The translations under genes and the position numbers were made by a program. Source: Trichobilharzia szidati (taxonomy: Eukaryota > Platyhelminthes > Trematoda > Strigeidida > Schistosomatidae). From it: a stretch of 64,000 nt of DNA. The notes beneath the pieces were generated by a model that did not search any database, was not told the origin of the DNA, and saw only the letters and a program-made list of their open reading frames with translations. The stretch covers positions 155,828,199 to 155,892,198 of the forward strand of contig OX235279.1 in the NCBI GenBank assembly GCA_944472155.2. The letters are read 5' to 3'. Shown here piece by piece: positions 56,187 through 64,000 of this stretch (the first letter of the stretch is position 1; each line of letters opens with the position of its first letter).

Positions 56187-58901
56187 TCAATTATAATCAC
56201 ACGACTTTGACACTTGAGTTTTATAGTTTTCTTTGTTCTCTCCTATTTGTCGTTTGGGTAGTAGAATTTTCCAGATATCGGGGACAGGTGATGAATCATT
56301 CCTATTACATGTATTTGTAGTTGATTCGATAAACAAAGCTTCTGTTATCAATCTCGCCCTATACCCTGTGACATTAGATTTTAAAACTGTCATTCTATCC
56401 CATCCTATTGTGTGGTTGTGTGTAACTGCATGTAGTGCTATAGCTGAACTATTCTCTAGATTTCTTATCTTATTCGGGTCAACCAATCGAGATTTTGCTA
56501 GGTTTTTATGTTCAGCTAGTCTGACTGCCCCTGTTCTACTAGTTTGACCTATGTATTTGACTTGACAATCATTACAGGGTATGAGATAAACTAAATTGTT
56601 TTGTTTTAAGGGCTCTACAGGATCCTTTAACCGACAAAGCTTGTTTCTAATTGAGTTTGTGGGTTTGAATGCCATTTTTATTCCTGCCTTGTTAAGAATT
56701 CTGCGTAAGGCTTCTGAGGTTCCTTCCTTGTATGGAATTACTACTGATGATTTAGATTTCTCATTATTGGTGTCGTCATTAATATTATTATTATCACTAT
56801 TATTATTAACATTATTATTATTATTACTATTATTATTAACATTATTGTTATTATTATTATCACTATCGCTAATATCATTATTTATTTTATTTTTACATTT
56901 CCTTACATATTTCTTGATTAATTTATCCGGGTAATTATTAAGTTTCAAAGCTTCTTTTATATGTATCAGTTCCTGTTTTAGATTTTCTTTGGTACTACTT
57001 AGTTTTAGTGCTCTGTCATTTAAACATTTCACCAATCCTATTTTTACTGACATAGGATGGAACGATCGGAAGTCTAAATATCTGTTTGAGTGTGTGGGTT
57101 TCCTGTAAACACTAGTGTTTAACTTCCTATCTTCTTTCCTCTTTACGTTGCAATCTAACATTGGGAGCTCCCCTTCCTGATTTTCCAATTCATAAGTGAA
57201 TTGAATTGCTTCAACCTTCGAGTTGATGTGTTCGAAAAACCTATCTATATCTTGTGTTTTAAGTACAGTGAATGTGTCATCGACATACCTCCACCATACT
57301 TTTGGGGTGGGGGTGAACGTTTCAATCGCTATGTTTTCCCACTTATCCATGAATATATCTGCTACAACTGGGGATATTGGTGATCCCATGGCAACTCCTT
57401 CAGTTTGTTTGTATATTTTCCTTTGAAATTTAAATACTGTGGAAGTCAGGCATAGCTGTACTCCCAGCATTATGTCCTCAAGTGGCACTTTTGTCCTAAG
57501 TTCGAGTTCTTGGTCAGAAATGAGTTCGTTTCTGACTGCCTCTATAGCCATATTTATTGGTATGCGTGTGTATAAACTGACAATGTCAAAACTAACCATT
57601 TTCTCTTCATTGTCTAATTTTAAATTATCTAATCTATGTTTCAGTTCATAAGAATTTGTTAGTCTAGATTTTGAGTATCTTTTAAGGGGATTTAATACCA
57701 TGGCTAAATATTTAGATAATTCATATGTAGGTGAATTTCTAAAATCAACTATAGGCCTAATGGGGTATCCTGACTTATGAACTTTAACAACACCATACAT
57801 TCTACTGGGGTTATTAGTTTTTGGCATCAAATTAAACCACTTAGACTCACCTAGAAACGGCTTCATCCGGCGTATAAGGTCCGCTGTGGATTTCTTAACT
57901 TTATTCATAACTGTATCTATTGGTTTATTAATTTCCACATATGGTCCTGTTTGTATATGAGTATTCACCTTGTCCAAATAGTCTGATTTGTCTAATACTA
58001 CTGTTGCATTTCCTTCGTCTGACTTTGTGATAACTATATCCTTGTTATTCTTAAGGTGTTTCAGGGCTTCTATCTCTTGTTTTGTCAGGTTGGGTTTTCC
58101 ACATTTTTGTCGTTTTAATGTCAGTGCACACTGTGCTCGTATTTCATCAGCCGTGGTTTTGTCTATCCCACTTAGTGCTATTTCTATTTTAGGGATGACA
58201 TCCTCAGGTTTCAGTTTGTCTACTGATACATTGAAATTTAGTCCCTTTTCTAATACAATTATTTCCGTAGGACTTAATATATGTGTTGAGAGATTGATAA
58301 CCCACTTTGATTTATCGATCGCCGTTGACTTTGGATTGTTGACTTCATCATTCTGAGATGAAGATTTCTCTTCTAATAATTTGTTGAACTTTTTGATTTG
58401 ACTATTTTTTGACTTTTTGAAAGTTGCCGATTTTGCATTACTGGAGGATTGTGTTATAAGATCATAGTCTACATTGGTAACTATTCCTTTTAGCTTTTGT
58501 TTTAATTGCTCAATTTCAGATCTGATATGTTGCAATTTTTTAACGATTCTGTGGATCTCTTCTTTCAGGCATAATTTTTGTAGACCTTGTATTCTGCTTC
58601 TAACTCTGTCCGTTGGAACTGGAGCTCGTAGACGTAGATATTTAGGAATGATTTCATTTCTTAGGCATCGAATGTTGAAAATACGATGATTTTCAAATCT
58701 TGCTTCAGTTTGTGAAAGTCGAGTGAGTTTATTGATAAGTCTTCGTACAGGAAGACCATAAGTCATATTAATATATGTGTAAAACTTGGGCACTGTGGTA
58801 GTAAGTAATTCCATATTAGTTTGTTTATTTGATATATCACACAGTGAAACAGTATTATTTACTGGATGACGTTTCGAACAAAATTTATTGTTCATAATCA
58901 T
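56187..58901 (-). CDS. PLE-A polyprotein (RT and GIY-YIG), unit A
   Basis: The frame is open from 58916, where the first codon is GTG; the first ATG is at 58901 (MIMNNKF), and MELLTTTVPKFYTYI at ~58814 is an alternative start. N-terminal region ~1-370 with ITKSDEGNATVVLDKSDY. RT: GVVKVHKSGYPIRPIVDF (~375), FDIVSLYTRIPI (~442), EGVAMGSPISPVVADIF (~507), YVDD in RYVDDTFTVL (~543), YRKPTHSNRYLDF. An Asn-rich linker (~680-717) follows. GIY-YIG domain: VYLIPCNDCQVKYIGQTSR (~775) with a CNDC zinc-ligand-like motif, and ALFIEST near the end with the catalytic Glu. No stops, so potentially active. Confidence 0.95.
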   Translation of the reverse strand: MIMNNKFCSKRHPVNNTVSLCDISNKQTNMELLTTTVPKFYTYINMTYGLPVRRLINKLTRLSQTEARFENHRIFNIRCLRNEIIPKYLRLRAPVPTDRVRSRIQGLQKLCLKEEIHRIVKKLQHIRSEIEQLKQKLKGIVTNVDYDLITQSSSNAKSATFKKSKNSQIKKFNKLLEEKSSSQNDEVNNPKSTAIDKSKWVINLSTHILSPTEIIVLEKGLNFNVSVDKLKPEDVIPKIEIALSGIDKTTADEIRAQCALTLKRQKCGKPNLTKQEIEALKHLKNNKDIVITKSDEGNATVVLDKSDYLDKVNTHIQTGPYVEINKPIDTVMNKVKKSTADLIRRMKPFLGESKWFNLMPKTNNPSRMYGVVKVHKSGYPIRPIVDFRNSPTYELSKYLAMVLNPLKRYSKSRLTNSYELKHRLDNLKLDNEEKMVSFDIVSLYTRIPINMAIEAVRNELISDQELELRTKVPLEDIMLGVQLCLTSTVFKFQRKIYKQTEGVAMGSPISPVVADIFMDKWENIAIETFTPTPKVWWRYVDDTFTVLKTQDIDRFFEHINSKVEAIQFTYELENQEGELPMLDCNVKRKEDRKLNTSVYRKPTHSNRYLDFRSFHPMSVKIGLVKCLNDRALKLSSTKENLKQELIHIKEALKLNNYPDKLIKKYVRKCKNKINNDISDSDNNNNNNVNNNSNNNNNVNNNSDNNNINDDTNNEKSKSSVVIPYKEGTSEALRRILNKAGIKMAFKPTNSIRNKLCRLKDPVEPLKQNNLVYLIPCNDCQVKYIGQTSRTGAVRLAEHKNLAKSRLVDPNKIRNLENSSAIALHAVTHNHTIGWDRMTVLKSNVTGYRARLITEALFIESTTNTCNRNDSSPVPDIWKILLPKRQIGENKENYKTQVSKSCDYN
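56755..56880 (-). repeat. coding (AAT/AAC)n microsatellite in unit A
   Basis: Trinucleotide repeats encode the Asn-rich linker DSDNNNNNNVNNNSNNNN and on to NDDTNNE. The same tract lies at 59471-59596 and 62187-62312 with no visible length change. Confidence 0.9.
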
Positions 58902-58905
58902 ATCA
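58862..58905 (-). repeat. PLE unit junction hairpin (hammerhead-like half motif)
   Basis: On the minus strand GAACAA and TTGTTC can form a 6-bp stem with loop TAAATT, followed at once by GAAACGTC. This is the order of stem II, GAAA and a GUC cleavage triplet in hammerhead ribozymes, known from many PLEs. The CUGANGA box before the stem is not present (ATTAT). Same at 61578-61621 and 56146-56189. Confidence 0.4.
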
Positions 58906-61617
58906 ATTATAATCACACGACTTTGACACTTGAGTTTTATAGTTTTCTTTGTTCTCTCCTATTTGTCGTTTGGGTAGTAGAATTTTCCAGATATCGGGGA
59001 CAGGTGATGAATCATTCCTATTACATGTATTTGTAGTTGATTCGATAAACAAAGCTTCTGTTATCAATCTCGCCCTATACCCTGTGACATTAGATTTTAA
59101 AACTGTCATTCTATCCCATCCTATTGTGTGGTTGTGTGTAACTGCATGTAGTGCTATAGCTGAACTATTCTCTAGATTTCTTATCTTATTCGGGTCAACC
59201 AATCGAGATTTTGCTAGGTTTTTATGTTCAGCTAGTCTGACTGCCCCTGTTCTACTAGTTTGACCTATGTATTTGACCTGACAATCATTACAGGGTATGA
59301 GATAAACTAAATTGTTTTGTTTTAAGGGCTCTACAGGATCCTTTAACCGACAAAGCTTGTTTCTAATTGAGTTTGTGGGTTTGAATGCCATTTTTATTCC
59401 TGCCTTGTTAAGAATTCTGCGTAAGGCTTCTGAGGTTCCTTCCTTGTATGGAATTACTACTGATGATTTAGATTTCTCATTATTGGTGTCGTCATTAATA
59501 TTATTATTATCACTATTATTATTAACATTATTATTATTATTACTATTATTATTAACATTATTGTTATTATTATTATCACTATCGCTAATATCATTATTTA
59601 TTTTATTTTTACATTTCCTTACATATTTCTTGATTAATTTATCCGGGTAATTATTAAGTTTCAAAGCTTCTTTTATATGTATCAGTTCCTGTTTTAGATT
59701 TTCTTTGGTACTACTTAGTTTTAGTGCTCTGTCATTTAAACATTTCACCAATCCTATTTTTACTGACATAGGATGGAACGATCGGAAGTCTAAATATCTG
59801 TTTGAGTGTGTGGGTTTCCTGTAAACACTAGTGTTTAACTTCCTATCTTCTTTCCTCTTTACGTTGCAATCTAACATTGGGAGCTCCCCTTCCTGATTTT
59901 CCAATTCATAAGTGAATTGAATTGCTTCAACCTTCGAGTTGATGTGTTCGAAAAACCTATCTATATCTTGTGTTTTAAGTACAGTGAATGTGTCATCGAC
60001 ATACCTCCACCATACTTTTGGGGTGGGGGTGAACGTTTCAATCGCTATGTTTTCCCACTTATCCATGAATATATCTGCTACAACTGGGGATATTGGTGAT
60101 CCCATGGCAACTCCTTCAGTTTGTTTGTATATTTTCCTTTGAAATTTAAATACTGTGGAAGTCAGGCATAGCTGTACTCCCAGCATTGTGTCCTCAAGTG
60201 GCACTTTTGTCCTAAGTTCGAGTTCTTGGTCAGAAATGAGTTCGTTTCTGACTGCCTCTATAGCCATATTTATTGGTATACGTGTGTATAAACTGACAAT
60301 GTCAAAACTAACCATTTTCTCTTCATTGTCTAATTTTAAATTATCTAATCTATGTTTCAGTTCATAAGAATTTGTTAGTCTAGATTTTGAGTATCTTTTA
60401 AGGGGATTTAATACCATGGCTAAATATTTAGATAATTCATATGTAGGTGAATTTCTAAAATCAACTATAGGCCTAATGGGGTATCCTGACTTATGAACTT
60501 TAACAACACCATACATTCTACTGGGGTTATTAGTTTTTGGCATCAAATTAAACCACTTAGACTCACCTAGAAACGGCTTCATCCGGCGTATAAGGTCCGC
60601 TGTGGATTTCTTAACTTTATTCATAACTGTATCTATTGGTTTATTAATTTCCACATATGGTCCTGTTTGTATATGAGTATTCACCTTGTCCAAATAGTCT
60701 GATTTGTCTAATACTACTGTTGCATTTCCTTCGTCTGACTTTGTGATAACTATATCCTTGTTATTCTTAAGGTGTTTCAGGGCTTCTATCTCTTGTTTTG
60801 TCAGGTTGGGTTTTCCACATTTTTGTCGTTTTAATGTCAGTGCACACTGTGCTCGTATTTCATCAGCCGTGGTTTTGTCTATCCCACTTAGTGCTATTTC
60901 TATTTTAGGGATGACATCCTCAGGTTTCAGTTTGTCTACTGATACATTGAAATTTAGTCCCTTTTCTAATACACTTATTTCCGTAGGACTTAATATATGT
61001 GTTGAGAGATTGATAACCCACTTTGATTTATCGATCGCCGTTGACTTTGGATTGTTGACTTCATCATTCTGAGATGAAGATTTCTCTTCTAATAATTTGT
61101 TGAACTTTTTGATTTGACTATTTTTTGACTTTTTGAAAGTTGCCGATTTTGCATTACTGGAGGATTGTGTTATAAGATCATAGTCTACATTGGTAACTAT
61201 TCCTTTTAGCTTTTGTTTTAATTGCTCAATTTCAGATCTGATATGTTGCAATTTTTTAACGATTCTGTGGATCTCTTCTTTCAGGCATAATTTTTGTAGA
61301 CCTTGTATTCTGCTTCTAACTCTGTCCGTTGGAACTGGAGCTCGTAGACGTAGATATTTAGGAATGATTTCATTTCTTAGGCATCGAATGTTGAAAATAC
61401 GATGATTTTCAAATCTTGCTTCAGTTTGTGAAAGTCGAGTGAGTTTATTGATAAGTCTTCGTACAGGAAGACCATAAGTCATATTAATATATGTGTAAAA
61501 CTTGGGCACTGTGGTAGTAAGTAATTCCATATTAGTTTGTTTATTTGATATATCACACAGTGAAACAGTATTATTTACTGGATGACGTTTCGAACAAAAT
61601 TTATTGTTCATAATCAT
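58903..61617 (-). CDS. PLE-A polyprotein, unit B
   Basis: Same architecture as unit A. Visible amino-acid differences are TEISVLEKG for TEIIVLEKG and PLEDTMLGV for PLEDIMLGV. Its stop (58903) lies inside the first codons of unit A's frame, so consecutive frames overlap by 14 bases in different phases. The endonuclease and RT of PLEs are thought to work in target-primed reverse transcription. Intact throughout. Confidence 0.95.
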   Translation of the reverse strand: MIMNNKFCSKRHPVNNTVSLCDISNKQTNMELLTTTVPKFYTYINMTYGLPVRRLINKLTRLSQTEARFENHRIFNIRCLRNEIIPKYLRLRAPVPTDRVRSRIQGLQKLCLKEEIHRIVKKLQHIRSEIEQLKQKLKGIVTNVDYDLITQSSSNAKSATFKKSKNSQIKKFNKLLEEKSSSQNDEVNNPKSTAIDKSKWVINLSTHILSPTEISVLEKGLNFNVSVDKLKPEDVIPKIEIALSGIDKTTADEIRAQCALTLKRQKCGKPNLTKQEIEALKHLKNNKDIVITKSDEGNATVVLDKSDYLDKVNTHIQTGPYVEINKPIDTVMNKVKKSTADLIRRMKPFLGESKWFNLMPKTNNPSRMYGVVKVHKSGYPIRPIVDFRNSPTYELSKYLAMVLNPLKRYSKSRLTNSYELKHRLDNLKLDNEEKMVSFDIVSLYTRIPINMAIEAVRNELISDQELELRTKVPLEDTMLGVQLCLTSTVFKFQRKIYKQTEGVAMGSPISPVVADIFMDKWENIAIETFTPTPKVWWRYVDDTFTVLKTQDIDRFFEHINSKVEAIQFTYELENQEGELPMLDCNVKRKEDRKLNTSVYRKPTHSNRYLDFRSFHPMSVKIGLVKCLNDRALKLSSTKENLKQELIHIKEALKLNNYPDKLIKKYVRKCKNKINNDISDSDNNNNNNVNNNSNNNNNVNNNSDNNNINDDTNNEKSKSSVVIPYKEGTSEALRRILNKAGIKMAFKPTNSIRNKLCRLKDPVEPLKQNNLVYLIPCNDCQVKYIGQTSRTGAVRLAEHKNLAKSRLVDPNKIRNLENSSAIALHAVTHNHTIGWDRMTVLKSNVTGYRARLITEALFIESTTNTCNRNDSSPVPDIWKILLPKRQIGENKENYKTQVSKSCDYN

Positions 61618-61618
61618 A

Positions 61619-64000
61619 TCAATTATAATCACACGACTTTGACACTTGAGTTTTATAGTTTTCTTTGTTCTCTCCTATTTGTCGTTTGGGTAGTAGAATT
61701 TTCCAGATATCGGGGACAGGTGATGAATCATTCCTATTACATGTATTTGTAGTTGATTCGATAAACAAAGCTTCTGTTATCAATCTCGCCCTATACCCTG
61801 TGACATTAGATTTTAAAACTGTCATTCTATCCCATCCTATTGTGTGGTTGTGTGTAACTGCATGTAGTGCTATAGCTGAACTATTCTCTAGATTTCTTAT
61901 CTTATTCGGGTCAACCAATCGAGATTTTGCTAGGTTTTTATGTTCAGCTAGTCTGACTGCCCCTGTTCTACTAGTTTGACCTATGTATTTGACTTGACAA
62001 TCATTACAGGGTATGAGATAAACTAAATTGTTTTGTTTTAAGGGCTCTACAGGATCCTTTAACCGACAAAGCTTGTTTCTAATTGAGTTTGTGGGTTTGA
62101 ATGCCATTTTTATTCCTGCCTTGTTAAGAATTCTGCGTAAGGCTTCTGAGGTTCCTTCCTTGTATGGAATTACTACTGATGATTTAGATTTCTCATTATT
62201 GGTGTCGTCATTAATATTATTATTATCACTATTATTATTAACATTATTATTATTATTACTATTATTATTAACATTATTGTTATTATTATTATCACTATCG
62301 CTAATATCATTATTTATTTTATTTTTACATTTCCTTACATATTTCTTGATTAATTTATCCGGGTAATTATTAAGTTTCAAAGCTTCTTTTATATGTATCA
62401 GTTCCTGTTTTAGATTTTCTTTGGTACTACTTAGTTTTAGTGCTCTGTCATTTAAACATTTCACCAATCCTATTTTTACTGACATAGGATGGAACGATCG
62501 GAAGTCTAAATATCTGTTTGAGTGTGTGGGTTTCCTGTAAACACTAGTGTTTAACTTCCTATCTTCTTTCCTCTTTACGTTGCAATCTAACATTGGGAGC
62601 TCCCCTTCCTGATTTTCCAATTCATAAGTGAATTGAATTGCTTCAACCTTCGAGTTGATGTGTTCGAAAAACCTATCTATATCTTGTGTTTTAAGTACAG
62701 TGAATGTGTCATCGACATACCTCCACCATACTTTTGGGGTGGGGGTGAACGTTTCAATCGCTATGTTTTCCCACTTATCCATGAATATATCTGCTACAAC
62801 TGGGGATATTGGTGATCCCATGGCAACTCCTTCAGTTTGTTTGTATATTTTCCTTTGAAATTTAAATACTGTGGAAGTCAGGCATAGCTGTACTCCCAGC
62901 ATTATGTCCTCAAGTGGCACTTTTGTCCTAAGTTCGAGTTCTTGGTCAGAAATGAGTTCGTTTCTGACTGCCTCTATAGCCATATTTATTGGTATACGTG
63001 TGTATAAACTGACAATGTCAAAACTAACCATTTTCTCTTCATTGTCTAATTTTAAATTATCTAATCTATGTTTCAGTTCATAAGAATTTGTTAGTCTAGA
63101 TTTTGAGTATCTTTTAAGGGGATTTAATACCATGGCTAAATATTTAGATAATTCATATGTAGGTGAATTTCTAAAATCAACTATAGGCCTAATGGGGTAT
63201 CCTGACTTATGAACTTTAACAACACCATACATTCTACTGGGGTTATTAGTTTTTGGCATCAAATTAAACCACTTAGACTCACCTAGAAACGGCTTCATCC
63301 GGCGTATAAGGTCCGCTGTGGATTTCTTAACTTTATTCATAACTGTATCTATTGGTTTATTAATTTCCACATATGGTCCTGTTTGTATATGAGTATTCAC
63401 CTTGTCCAAATAGTCTGATTTGTCTAATACTACTGTTGCATTTCCTTCGTCTGACTTTGTGATAACTATATCCTTGTTATTCTTAAGGTGTTTCAGGGCT
63501 TCTATCTCTTGTTTTGTCAGGTTGGGTTTTCCACATTTTTGTCGTTTTAATGTCAGTGCACACTGTGCTCGTATTTCATCAGCCGTGGTTTTGTCTATCC
63601 CACTTAGTGCTATTTCTATTTTAGGGATGACATCCTCAGGTTTCAGTTTGTCTACTGATACATTGAAATTTAGTCCCTTTTCTAATACACTTATTTCCGT
63701 AGGACTTAATATATGTGTTGAGAGATTGATAACCCACTTTGATTTATCGATCGCCGTTGACTTTGGATTGTTGACTTCATCATTCTGAGATGAAGATTTC
63801 TCTTCTAATAATTTGTTGAACTTTTTGATTTGACTATTTTTTGACTTTTTGAAAGTTGCCGATTTTGCATTACTGGAGGATTGTGTTATAAGATCATAGT
63901 CTACATTGGTAACTATTCCTTTTAGCTTTTGTTTTAATTGCTCAATTTCAGATCTGATATGTTGCAATTTTTTAACGATTCTGTGGATCTCTTCTTTCAG
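61619..64000 (-). CDS. PLE-A polyprotein, unit C, cut by window edge
   Basis: Open from the window edge to the stop at 61619. The visible part begins at the HRIVKKLQHIRSEIEQ stretch, ~115 residues into the protein of the other units. It shares TEISVLEKG with unit B and PLEDIMLGV with unit A. The rest of its N-terminus should continue beyond 64000. Confidence 0.95.
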   Translation of the reverse strand: MKEEIHRIVKKLQHIRSEIEQLKQKLKGIVTNVDYDLITQSSSNAKSATFKKSKNSQIKKFNKLLEEKSSSQNDEVNNPKSTAIDKSKWVINLSTHILSPTEISVLEKGLNFNVSVDKLKPEDVIPKIEIALSGIDKTTADEIRAQCALTLKRQKCGKPNLTKQEIEALKHLKNNKDIVITKSDEGNATVVLDKSDYLDKVNTHIQTGPYVEINKPIDTVMNKVKKSTADLIRRMKPFLGESKWFNLMPKTNNPSRMYGVVKVHKSGYPIRPIVDFRNSPTYELSKYLAMVLNPLKRYSKSRLTNSYELKHRLDNLKLDNEEKMVSFDIVSLYTRIPINMAIEAVRNELISDQELELRTKVPLEDIMLGVQLCLTSTVFKFQRKIYKQTEGVAMGSPISPVVADIFMDKWENIAIETFTPTPKVWWRYVDDTFTVLKTQDIDRFFEHINSKVEAIQFTYELENQEGELPMLDCNVKRKEDRKLNTSVYRKPTHSNRYLDFRSFHPMSVKIGLVKCLNDRALKLSSTKENLKQELIHIKEALKLNNYPDKLIKKYVRKCKNKINNDISDSDNNNNNNVNNNSNNNNNVNNNSDNNNINDDTNNEKSKSSVVIPYKEGTSEALRRILNKAGIKMAFKPTNSIRNKLCRLKDPVEPLKQNNLVYLIPCNDCQVKYIGQTSRTGAVRLAEHKNLAKSRLVDPNKIRNLENSSAIALHAVTHNHTIGWDRMTVLKSNVTGYRARLITEALFIESTTNTCNRNDSSPVPDIWKILLPKRQIGENKENYKTQVSKSCDYN

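Larger units (their letters stand above)
56096..64000 (-). repeat. head-to-tail tandem array of Penelope-like element A
   Basis: Period 2,716 bp: identical landmarks recur at 56187/58903/61619 (stop codons) and 58916/61632 (frame starts). Two units are complete; the third runs off the window. Only about four or five substitutions per unit were seen, in a mosaic distribution (A and C share some, B and C others), so the units are not simple copies of one read. Tandem arrangement with partial neighbours is a known habit of Penelope-like elements. Confidence 0.95.

Noticed and set aside
56596..56934. Leu-rich membrane protein on the plus strand
   Set aside because: The Leu run is the antisense of the Asn-coding AAT/AAC microsatellite in the PLE linker.
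57201..57651. Plus-strand genes in the PLE array
   Set aside because: The plus-strand open stretches are the complement of the RT frame, recur at every 2,716-base period, and have no family signature.
1..64000. CRISPR array, bacterial operon, rRNA or phage region
   Set aside because: No short direct repeats with regular spacers, no ribosome-binding-site-spaced gene clusters and no rRNA motifs are visible. All strong coding signals belong to eukaryotic retroelements or tubulin.

Overview
This window looks like repeat-rich nuclear DNA of a trematode flatworm, probably a schistosome relative. The evidence is the mix of transposons: an SR2-type RTE retrotransposon, several CR1-type LINEs (two with a PHD finger in ORF1), a CsRn1/Boudicca-like gypsy element with a CHCC Gag motif, Penelope-like elements (PLEs) with GIY-YIG domains, and tRNA-headed SINEs. 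Conventional genes are almost absent. There are two copies of a broken alpha-tubulin gene and a few exon-like pieces of an unrecognised gene between about 37.1 and 42.7 kb. No rRNA, bona fide tRNA, CRISPR or bacterial operon is visible. All relationships between copies were read by eye.

Layout. 1-2.15 kb: a CR1-type LINE on the minus strand, cut by the window edge. 2.3-3.5 kb: SINEs and a folded-back PLE end. 4.2-13.05 kb: part of a repeated segment (called U here) whose PLE relic was hit by two ~0.97-kb insertions of one family in opposite orientations and by a 5.1-kb gypsy element with near-identical LTRs and a 5-bp target duplication. 15.1-18.05 kb: an intact 977-residue CR1-type LINE ORF, the best-preserved non-PLE gene. 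19.6-22.1 kb: relics of a third PLE, a retroviral-type protease and LINE pieces.

22.3-35.9 kb: a large palindrome. Two U copies face away from a ~100-bp spacer near 31.34 kb, and each arm carries an alpha-tubulin pseudogene joined to the 3' end of a CR1 LINE. The left arm alone holds a 2,835-bp insertion between 9-bp direct repeats, with empty versions of the site elsewhere in the window. 35.9-42.7 kb: a repeat (Q), PLE and SR2 fragments and candidate host exons. 42.26-43.61 kb: a second inverted repeat that duplicates the 3' end of the candidate host gene. 44.3-52.3 kb: a nearly full-length but broken PHD-type CR1 LINE that runs into a third U copy. 53.2-56.0 kb: another broken CR1 LINE on the minus strand.

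56.1-64.0 kb: at least three near-identical head-to-tail PLE units, period 2,716 bp. Each has an open ~900-codon frame (N-terminal region, reverse transcriptase, Asn-rich linker, GIY-YIG endonuclease), and the stop of one unit overlaps the first codons of the next.

The elements do not form a pathway; the window records insertion, template switching, inverted duplication and tandem amplification. The most notable items are the PLE array with its hairpin junction, the tubulin-bearing palindrome with its filled and empty insertion site, and a candidate intron inside the gypsy pol gene.
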